Assembly (NCBI GenBank): GCA_026770585.1
Contig: MU646692.1
Location: forward strand, 1 to 35,003
Source of the DNA: Baffinella frigidus
Taxonomy: Eukaryota > Cryptophyceae > Cryptomonadales > Baffinellaceae
Direction of reading: 5' to 3'
DNA length: 35,003 nt
Positions 21,801 to 29,534 of the stretch are shown one piece after another (within the stretch, counting starts at the first letter, position 1; each line of letters begins with the position of its first letter). The notes under the pieces are model-generated. The model saw nothing but the letters and a program-made list of their open reading frames with translations, had not been told where the DNA came from and searched no databases. Both the position numbers and the translations under genes were made by a program.

Positions 21801-23568
21801 GCCTTCCGATCATTTTTGCGCCCCTCCAAAAGAGGCCTTCCGATGAAAAATGTGAGACCACATTCAAGATAAAAGTTTCAAAACTGTTTCACGAATGTGA
21901 TCTCAGAATTCCGGTGGCACTCTTATTTTTACGAGCCCAGAAATCGAGTTTTCTAGGGGGGCTGAGAAATTTCGAGAAATTTGAAGAGTGCCACCGGAAT
22001 TCTGAGATCACATTCGTGAAACAGTTTTGAAACTTTTATCTTGAATGTGGTCTCACATTTTTCATCGCGACATCGGAAGGCCTCTTTTGGAGGGGCGCAA
22101 AATGACGTTTTGCCCACAAAAGTGTATATTCAGTCGCTTTACAAAACTCATCCTGGGGTCCGCCACCATTAACTTGCTTCCGTCCACCCTGCGTCCGTCC
22201 ACCATCCCCACCCTTGAGTGGGCACTGACCTGACGGGGATGGGCCTGACGCGTTGGCAGGAGACGCACCAAGTGCTGCTGCAGTCGCTCGAAGCTCTCAG
22301 CAACCCAGACACCCTGGTTCCCGCCCCTCCCCTTCACGCATCCGCCTCCTCCTCCGCTGCCCATCCTACCGCTGCCTCACTTTTATTCTGGCTAGTCCTA
22401 AAGGCTTTATATTCGCCCGTGTGTACAGGATTTATGTTCTCGAATACTTTTAAGGACGCGCTAGAATAAAAATGGGGCAGCGCTTGGCATTCTCTCCCCC
22501 CCGCCTCGCTTGCGCGTCTCCTCCCCGTTGGGTGAAGATGTGATGCAACGGCGAGGAGCGTCGAAAGGGCGGGGACAGGCGCATTGCGATGGGCGCGGGC
22601 GCTGGAGGGTGCACTGTGTGGGACGCTTTGGTTGGGCATGCGATGGCCAACCTCACGCGTCTCAAGCCGTCCCGCCCGAAGGGGTGGCACGGCTTGGTGT
22701 GCTTTGCAATGGGGGGCACGTGATGTATGCCTGAAGGGAGAATGGGAGGGCTTGGTTGGACAGACGTTGGGGAATGGCGTCTGACGGGAGCGTTGGCTTC
22801 TCTGGTGCATGCGCCTCAACACGGCTTGGTGCGCCAGGCGATTGGGGGGGGGGGCAACGGGGTCTCAAGGGAGGGGTGGCACTTGTTGGTGGAGGGCAGG
22901 TGGTGATGGCCCTCGAGATCAGGAGGCCGCCCCTCGAGGCCAACTTCTTCACCATCGCTCAATCCCGCTTCTCCATTCAGCCGGTACACCCCCTCTCCTT
23001 TCCTCTCTCATCTCTCATCTCTCCTGTCTTCTCTCTTCTCTCTTCTCTCTTCTCTCTCCTCTGTCCTATCTCCTCTCACATGTCTGCTCTCTGTCAGCGC
23101 CAAGAAGATCTTGGCGGTGTGGGGGAACTCCGACCACACTGGTGTGGTGGAGGAGGTGTCTGCCCTCGAGAGAGCCTCTCGTCTCCCGACGTCGGGAGGC
23201 CTTGACGTGTGCCTGCCACGCTTCCCCTTGCGCGCGTGTGCACCAACCTTGCCTCAGGAATGTTCCCCACTTTGGCACAACGCATCTGCATGCCCTCTAC
23301 ATTTGGTGTCCGTCCCCAGAGATGTCGCGGCGACCCACATTCCTTCCTTGCAACGCGTGGCAAGGAGGGGAAACAGCAAGTGGAAAAATATTCTGTTGCA
23401 TGTGTGTAGCGGCGCCATACCAGGCCGCAGCGTGTCAGAGAGGGGCCACGCCAAGGCCTCCCGAATTGGTCATAACCTGTGATGACCTTCCTCGGAGGGG
23501 GGCAGGTGGAGGTGCCCTTCAAGGAGGACAACGACGTCAAACTCTGGTTCATGCGCCTCAAGGCGTGA
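18801..23568 (+). CDS. METTL21-like protein methyltransferase (methyltransferase family 16)
   Basis: Exons: 18801-18848 (MQDVCFSSLAGSEHVK; start uncertain), 19004-19093 (DFVIFERKVGEW; fair), 19427-19489 (TEIVPPKPFPQSTLSFPLN), about 19676-19813 (LFQSALVLCNMLADPATS, ending GAK), 20917-21102 (SAM motif I VVEVGSGTGVVGIAAAILG, then VVITDLPHVLPQLQNNV and VVPLAWGN), 21530-21592 (FDLVLCSDCLYRE, the D.VL..DC.Y motif), 22260-22316 (HQVLLQSLEAL), 22900-22983 (VVMALEIRRPPLEANFF), 23105-23155 (KILAVWGNSDHTG; acceptor chosen by phase) and 23506-23568 (VEVPFKEDNDVKLWFMRLKA, stop). Order and spacing of motifs match METTL21-type lysine methyltransferases, seven-beta-strand enzymes that methylate non-histone proteins such as chaperones and elongation factors. 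The substrate here is unknown. All internal junctions are phase 0. The intron 19814-20916 contains telomere-like repeats and the assembly gap; the next-but-one intron carries a foldback element. Confidence 0.87.
19840..20877. repeat. CCCTAAA-type block in a METTL21-like intron, split by the gap
   Basis: Degenerate CCCTAAA/CCCCAAC units on the sense strand on both sides of the run of N. The gap therefore probably hides more of the same repeat, which is consistent with assembly failure. Confidence 0.88.
19914..20727. other. Assembly gap (814 N)
   Basis: A run of unknown bases inside the intron between the GAK and VVEVGSGTG exons. The two exons join in frame across it, so no coding sequence of the conserved domain need be missing. 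Gap length may be an estimate. Confidence 0.98.
21700..22168. mobile_element. Foldback (long inverted repeat) element in an intron
   Basis: Arms 21720-21924 and 21984-22161 are near-perfect reverse complements, from 'ggaccccaggatgagttttg' at the outer end to 'ccggtggcactctt' at the inner end. They are separated by about 59 bp. The left arm carries an extra 34-bp tandem duplication of the segment 'gcgcccctccaaaagaggcc'. An 8-bp direct repeat 'cgccacca' occurs at 21700-21707 and 22161-22168, a candidate target duplication, although 12 unpaired bases separate the left copy from the arm. The element is more AT-rich than its surroundings and has no transposase ORF. It lies in the intron 21593-22259 of the METTL21-like gene. 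A non-autonomous DNA transposon is the simplest reading. Confidence 0.85.
22984..23104. other. Pyrimidine-rich intron tract
   Basis: Almost pure C/T with CTCTT repeats, ending in the acceptor before the KILAVWG exon. A similar CT-rich tract at 19497-19582 fills the intron after the SFPLNK exon. Both are on the sense strand. Confidence 0.7.
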
Positions 23569-23687
23569 CCTCCCACTCGCGAGGGGAGCCTGCCAAACCG
23601 GGGTACACCGAGAGGGGGGGGGGGTCCTGCGAGCGAGGACGAATAACGAATATAGGCTCAATTCCTGGGCTTTTGTCACGCTCCGTT

Positions 23688-24449
23688 GAGCTCGAACGGC
23701 TGAAGGGTGCACGCGAACGTGTGCGTGGCCTGCGACTCCACAGAAGCAGCAGACGCAGCGGCCAGGACGCCCCTCAGCCTCGAGTGGCGGTGCGCAGGGA
23801 GGGAATGGCCCCAGGTGTTGAGGCTGGTCAGGAGTTGTAGCAAGGGGCACCGGGAGCGTACCGGGAGTATGCTCAAGAGGCCAGCGCCCCAGCCCCAGCC
23901 TTTCCTGGGCGCGTCATGCTCCGTGGTGCTCGCCGTGTCTTTGCTGGACCACGGCATCGCTCCTCCCCCTCCAAGGGCCCCGTTTCCTGCGTCCCCCACC
24001 CCCAATTTTGGGTCCACGCTGTCGGAAGTGCACCAAACTGTGTTTTTCGAGCTTTTGTGCAAAGCAGTTTTGACCTCTAAAAACATGCCGTTTGTACCGA
24101 GAATGGCACTTGTAGCCCGTCAATTATTGTTCAGCGCGTCGATCTCGATCAGCTCTCCAAAGAAAATGGCTCAAGTTCCAGCCTCGAATTGGCCCCCACT
24201 TTGCAGAGGCTCTGGCGGCCGACTGGCTAAACCGATAACCGAGATTGCCTGTCGTGTCCCAAATTGAACCGCACTCAGCCTCCGAAAAAGTTTCCGGTCC
24301 AAAGTTGACGGATTTGTACCGCAAACCAGGATGTCAACTTGAGAATAGTCCGCAAGCGTGATTTTTTAAGATTTCATCGGCGCGATCTCCCTCCCGCATA
24401 CACCCCAATGAGATCCTGGATGGCGTCGAAGCTCCTGGCCGCCACGATG
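23688..24449 (+). repeat. Left arm of a 0.8-kb inverted duplication
   Basis: High identity to the reverse complement of 27920-28733, from 'gagctc.aacggctgaag' at the outer end to 'gtcgaagctcctggccgcca' at the inner end. The left arm lacks about 50 bp present in the right arm (within about 27970-28030). Both arms carry an 88-codon open segment (TSKNMPFVPRMALVARQ...), which by itself resembles no known family to me. Confidence 0.9.
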
Positions 24450-24780
24450 AGGGCATCTTGTTTCGCGAGCTCGCTTCTCAGTAGTACAGGGGTACCTCGC
24501 TCATACGAAATTGCCCCCCCCCTGGGACTACTGTAGGGCCCTAGGCATAGTTCTACTGAAGGGTCCTAGGTGGAGGCGGTTTCGTACTCAGGGGTGTTCG
24601 AGAACGTGTGGCGATGAACAGAAGTGTTGGACTCGGCGCAGGTGCGCAGGCGTGTGAAGCAGAGAGGGTTGGCCCGCCACCCGCTGGATGCTGAGATCCC
24701 CCCTTTCCTGTTTGGTGCCGGCGTGTGGGGCAATGCCATCCAGGACGCGGCCGAAGCCTACCACGAGAAATGCGAGGAGC
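24408..24780 (+). pseudogene. Decayed partial copy of the ankyrin gene 5' end
   Basis: From ATG 24411 it reads MRSWMASKLLAAT, identical to the start of the intact - strand gene, then loses the frame. About 300 bp of the first exon are missing, and a palindromic element sits at 24482-24600. Homology resumes at 24628-24736 (DSAQVRRRVKQ, like DSAQVLRFVKQ), including the intron start, where four extra bases sit after the CAG of the donor. A CCCTAAA block follows, as in the intact gene's second intron. No ankyrin repeat is encoded. Broken by deletion, insertion and frame changes. Confidence 0.75.
24482..24600. mobile_element. Short palindromic MITE-like element (copy A)
   Basis: Begins 'tacaggggtacctcgctcat', contains 'ctgtagggccctag', and has partly self-complementary ends (tacgaaattgcc versus ggcggtttcgta). 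The start and the internal 'tagggccctag' are shared with the element at 33076-33307, so the two seem to be one family. It sits inside the decayed ankyrin copy and is absent from the intact gene. Confidence 0.6.
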
Positions 24781-24917
24781 ATCCAGTCGAGCCAGACCCG
24801 CCCAGACGCCAACAGCGTCATCACACTTGCACCAATCGCCACTTCTTTCATTTCATTTTTACAACCCGAATCAACACCCCAGGTTGACATCAGACACCGA
24901 CCATATGATCGGCGTGC

Positions 24918-24990
24918 AACCTCAACCCTAAACCCTAAACCCTAAACCCTAAACCCTAAACCCTAAACCCTAAACCCTGAACCCTGAACC
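24918..24990. repeat. CCCTAAA block downstream of the decayed ankyrin copy
   Basis: Ten near-perfect CCCTAAA heptamers, the most regular block in the window, on the same strand as the decayed copy. This mirrors the position of the array in the second intron of the intact gene. Confidence 0.9.
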
Positions 24991-25404
24991 CTAAACTTTC
25001 GATGTGCTATTCAGGGGGGCTCCCCTGCAGGCATCCCCCTGGTGAGTTGGCGTGTACGTATGGACAGGCATGCCTCTACAGAGCGAGAGGCTGGCCGAGG
25101 TGGGAAGACATCATGTCCCGTATCCGCTGGCGGAAGCGGAGCAGCGATGCCGACTCCTCCTGCTCACCCCAGCCACCAACCACGTCAGTGGTGCTCACCC
25201 CACCCGCCAACGTCGTCAGTGGTCCACCACCCGAGACACCGTCACCGCCTGAGACACAGTCACCACACGAGACACCGCCCCCGCCTCCATGTTGCAAGAC
25301 ACACCAAATCTGGTCCTACCAGAAGGGAGAGAGTTGCGGTACAGGCGCGAGCGTGCGGGGCTGGACGCTCGTGAGTGCGGCGTGTCAGGGGAGCGGGGGG
25401 GGAC

Positions 25405-27962
25405 CGTGATGACTTGCTCGAGGAATTTCTGGATGTCATCAAAGCCGGCGAGCCAGGCCTTGTCGCCGGGGGTGTCGCCCATCTTGCACCTGCCAGCCAC
25501 GCAGATGCGTCAGAAACCCTGTCCCGCTCTCAGCCTCCAACGAAAAAAAGCACGCACGCGCGCCTCAGGCTGGTTGCATCAGCAGCAGCAGCCGCGGGTC
25601 CGCGGGTCCGCCACGCGCCGCCCAACGCCACACTTGCTCTACCCCTTTGCCCCGAGACTCCTGCTGTGCTGTTGCATGTCAACCTTGCCAAACACTGTCA
25701 AACGTCAAGGAGAAGGCATTCACGTTCTGGTCTGTGGGGGACCTTGCGTGGAGAGTCTCGACAGATATGGGCAGTCTCGACAGTAGTGGGCAGTCTCGAC
25801 AGAATTGGGGTGGAGGGAGGGCGCACTTCATGATGGGATCGGCGCCAAAGAAGAGTAGACGCCGCGCGACCGAGCTTTGTCCTGCGCCCGCGAATCAGGC
25901 CACGTCAGTCCCAGCAAAGGGGGGCCCGCACGTCACGTCACCCACCGTCCCAGCGAACAAGGCCACGTGAGGTGCGACGCCGCGAAGACAGCCACGCCAA
26001 GACAGCCACGCCGTCGTGCCACCACGTGGCAATGAGACACACGCCGCCTCTGCACGTCCAGCTTTGTCCGTGCTTTTGTTTCACCGCGAGAACACGTTGC
26101 CGCACGCGGCAGGGCAGGGTGCTGCCAGATATGCGAAAAGACAGGAGAAGTCAAGAGAAGGGGGGTAGCACGAGAGAAGACAAGAGAAGGGGGCAGCACG
26201 AGACGGACTGGGGTGGGACAGGACCCAGCTGGCACGCCATGTGAAGAGGACTCAATCCTGGTTTAGGGCACAGGGTTTAGGGTTTAGGGTTACGGATTCA
26301 GGGTTTGGGGTTTAGGGTTTAGGGTATTGGGTTGAGTGATCAGGTGCAGGATTCAGGATTTCGGGTGTAGGGAGTAGGGTCTATGTAGGGCTGAGGGCTC
26401 AGGGCTTAGGGATTGGGGATTAGGGCGTAGGCTCAGGGCTTAGAGTGTAGGGTGTAGGGTGTAGGGTTTAGGGCGTAGGGTTCAGGGTTCAGGGTTTGAG
26501 GTTTGGGGTTCAGAGTTTGAGGATGAGGGTTGAGGGTTGGGGGTTTGGGGTTGAGGGTTGAGGGTTTGGGGTTTGGGGTTTGGGGTTGAGGGTTTGGGGG
26601 TTGGGGTTTGGGTTTAGGATGCAGGGTGTAGGGTTCAAGGTGCAGGGTTTGGGGTTTAGTCGGTTTGGTGAAGGGCGTAGGGCATAGGGTTTAGGGCTGA
26701 GGAGTTAGGGCTTAGGGCGCAAGGCTTAGGGCGTAGGGCTTAGGGTTTAGGTTTTAGGGTATGGGGTTCAGGGCTTGGAGCTTACGGTTTTAGGGTTAGG
26801 GCGAAGGGTTCAGGGTCCAGGGTCCAGGGATTAGCGTTCAGGGTTCAGGGTTCAGAATTTAGGGTTTGTGAACTGGGGTTTAGAGATGAGGGTTTGGGGT
26901 TTGGGGTTTGGGGTTTGAGGTTTGGGGTTTAGAGTTTAGGGTTTAGGGTTTAGTGTGTAGCGTGTAGGGTTTATGGTCCAGGGTGTAGGGTTTGGGTTTA
27001 GGGTTGAGGGTTGAGGGTATATGGTTGAGAGCGTACGGCGTAGGTCTTAGGGTTGAGCGTTCAGTGTTGAGGTTTGTGACTGGGTTGAGGGTTTGGGGTT
27101 TGGGGTTTGGGGCTGAGGGTTTGGGGTGTAGTGTGCAGGGTGTGGGGGGCCGGTTGTAGGGTGTGTGGTGTAGGGTGTAGGGTGTGGAGTGCAGGGTGTA
27201 GTATGCATGGTTTAGGGTTAAGGGAGTACCGTGATCGTTCTTGAGGTTAACATCTGCGCCGAGGCGGACGAGTAGCTCGCACATGTCCTCGTGCCCGTTC
27301 ATGGCCGCCAGGTGAAGCGCACCGCCCTGCAATTGGCCAAACGTACCGATGTGGTTCGGCCACGCTCCCTGCCCAACCGCGTTCGCAACCTCCGTCAGCA
27401 AGAGATCCGCGCTTGCAGACGCAAACTGTCTGCGAGGGCATTCCGTCCCTTCCGACTTTCCAGTAGTCAAGGCACCGTCGCAACCATCAGGGCATTGGTG
27501 GTGCAGGCCTCGACCGCGCATTGCCCCGCACGCCGGCACCAAACAGGAAAGGTGAATCTCAGGGTCGAGCTGGCGGGCGGGGCCAACCTGCTTGACAAAC
27601 CTGAGGACCTGCGCCGAGTCGCCCACCTCTGCGGATTGCCACAAGTTCTCGCACAGCTCTGAGTACTCCTCAGTAGAGATCTCACCAAACGACTTGACTC
27701 GCAGAATCATCTCAGAAGGGTTGCGGTGAATCGTCGGCATGCGCGCCTGCCCCACCGGCAGCTGGCCTTGTTCTTGCGGCTCAAAAGAGCGCGCGCCGAG
27801 CAGCGACACCTGCGGCTTCTTCGCGAGGTCGACAGAGTTGTTGGGAACCAGCCCCGCGCTCACAGGCATGCAGGGACGGACAGCAGGCATAGACACTGCG
27901 AGGCCGACGCATGCGGCGCTGATCGTGGCGGCCAGGAGCTTCGACGCCATCCAGGATCTCAT
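25405..27962 (-). CDS. Ankyrin-repeat protein with N-terminal signal-like segment
   Basis: Exon 1, 27962-27588 (125 codons, phase 0): MRSWMASKLLAATISAACVG..., a hydrophobic leader with a possible cleavage after SMPA, then a linker to EYSELCENLWQSAEVGDSAQVLRFVKQ, the first helical ankyrin-like segment. Exon 2, 27326-27230: GGALHLAAMNGHEDMCELLV, then RLGADVNLKNDHG, a clear ankyrin repeat, ending in phase 1. The reading frame stays open through the intron 27587-27327, but the splice join restores a continuous repeat. The next intron is filled with CCCTAAA (sense). A probable later exon at about 25489-25405 reads MGDTPGDKAWLAGFDDIQ, then KFLEQ, a terminal ankyrin repeat. Its phase does not fit exon 2 directly, so at least one exon between is unseen. 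Likely a small protein-binding scaffold that enters the secretory or plastid route. The 5' end and upstream DNA are duplicated at 23688-24780. Confidence 0.75.
25740..25810. repeat. Short tandem repeat, cagtctcgacag unit
   Basis: Three to four imperfect copies of a roughly 19-bp unit 'gggcagtctcgacag'. A second minor tandem repeat (about 33 bp, twice, 'gacaagagaaggggg.agcac') lies at about 26145-26205. Both are presumably intronic in the ankyrin gene. Confidence 0.65.
26258..27228. repeat. Degenerate TTTAGGG array in an ankyrin intron
   Basis: About 1 kb of TTTAGGG variants on the + strand, hence CCCTAAA in the sense of the - strand gene. It starts within about a dozen bases of the 5' splice site (GTACTCCCTTAACCC). 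Variants include TTTGGGG, GTGTAGG and CAGGGTT. Confidence 0.9.
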
Positions 27963-28733
27963 TGGGGTGTATTGGCGGGAGGGAGATGCGGCCCCCCGGC
28001 TACAATCATTACTTTTAGCTGAGATCTGAGTTGAGATCGCGCCGGTGTAATCTCAAAAAATCACGCTTGCGGACTATTCTCAAGTTGACATCCTGGTTTG
28101 CGGTACAAATTCGTCAACTTTGGACCGGAAACTTTTTCGGAGGCTGAGTGCGGTTCAATTTGGGACACGACAGGCAATCTCGGTTATCGGTTTAGCCAGT
28201 CGGCCGCCAGAGCCTCTGCAAAGTGGGGGCCAATTCGAGGCTGGAACTTGAGCCATTTTCTTTGGAGAGCTGATCGAGATCGACGCGCTGAACAATAATT
28301 GACGGGCTACAAGTGCCATTCTCGGTACAAACGGCATGTTTTTAGAGGTTAAAACTGCTTTGCACAAAAGCTCGACAAAGACAGTTTGGTGCACTTCCGA
28401 CAGCGTGGACCCAAATTGGGAGTGGGGGACGCAGGAAACGGGGCCCTTGGAGGGGGAATAGCGATGCCGTGGTCCAGCAAAGACACGGCGAGCACCACGG
28501 AGCATGACGCGCCCAGGAAAGGCTGGGGCTGGGGCGCTGGCCTCTTGAGCATACTCCCGGTACGCTCCCGGTGCCCCTTGCTACAACTCCTGACCAGCCT
28601 CAACACCTGGGGCCATTCCCTCCCTGCGCACCGCCACTCGAGGCCGAGGGGCGTCCTGGCCGTTGTGTCTGCTGCTTCTGTGGAGTCGCAGGTCACGCAC
28701 ACGTTCTCTTGGAGCCTTCAGCCGTTGGAGCTC
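27920..28733 (-). repeat. Right arm of the inverted duplication
   Basis: Partner of 23688-24449. It contains the ATG and first codons of the ankyrin gene and everything between that gene and the PDZ gene. It therefore includes the ankyrin promoter region and probably some 5' part of the divergent PDZ gene. About 50 bp near 27970-28030 are absent from the left arm. Confidence 0.9.
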
Positions 28734-28789
28734 ATGGAAGTTTGTTGTCAGGGAAGGGACGCTAATCGCTGTGTGCCTCCCCTGGACAG

Positions 28790-29494
28790 AGCTGGCGCGC
28801 ATCGGATGATTCAGATTCGAACAATGACCGGCACAGGTCCAGCTCAGCGAGCCCTACGCTTCGCTCGCCGGAGAGCCGGCGAGCGGACAGCATGAAATCC
28901 TTCGGTGGTGTTCACTGCAGCAATATTGGGCTGTGTTTCGCAACAACATCCTCAGGGCCGCTGGCCAGCCGTGTCGTGCCGGGGTCCAGCGCGTGGATGT
29001 GCGGCGAGATCCTCCCGGGTGACCGGATTATCTCCATCGGCGGCTCCTCGGCCAGGTGTTCCTTCTCCCTTTCACGCGGCGTCTTGGGACACAGTTTGAT
29101 CCCGCATCTGCGCTCAAGCTGAAGCACAGGCATCTGTGCCCTGTGTTGACCAGGCTCATCTATGGGAGGTAGTGCGTGCTTGAAAGGGTGGGCTGAGGCT
29201 GCAGTCCGGAGGCCAGAGGGGTGGGCGGTGGACCAGTCGTGGCTGTCTGACGCTGACTCGCTGGTGGACCACGGTTGGCAGGCTCCTGTCGGAGGAGCAG
29301 CTGCTGGCCGCGGCCAATGGTCCTCCCGACACCATCGTCCACCTTGTCGTTGACAAGCGCGCCAAACCTGACCGGTGCAACCCCCAACGCCCAGCCACCC
29401 CACCGTTGACCCACTTGACATACATATCCCTCCAGATGCATATCCAAAAAGTTGTTGGTCCGCGATTGGCTGTAGGCCGGTGGTGAATAGGTGT

Positions 29495-29534
<40 letters not shown>

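Larger units (their letters stand above)
23569..25404. other. Region between METTL21-like and ankyrin genes: inverted duplicate and decayed copy
   Basis: After the METTL21-like stop at 23566-23568 there are about 120 bp of unique DNA. Then come the left arm of the inverted duplication (23688-24449), a short palindromic element (24482-24600), the remaining homology to the ankyrin gene (24628-24736), a CCCTAAA block (24918-24990) and unique sequence to the last ankyrin exon. No intact gene was recognised. Confidence 0.65.

Noticed and set aside
23707-24267. Conserved ORF of about 186 codons in the left inverted arm, matched in the right arm
   Set aside because: Its conservation is explained by the high nucleotide identity of the two arms. 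It overlaps the promoter region of two genes and has no recognised domain. I could not show codon-level constraint by eye.
27230-27962. Ankyrin exon read as one uninterrupted 244-codon exon
   Set aside because: A phase-0 intron (27587-27327) with cag|gttggc and ttgcag| removes a cysteine-rich, non-ankyrin stretch and restores a continuous repeat. The unspliced frame is open by chance.
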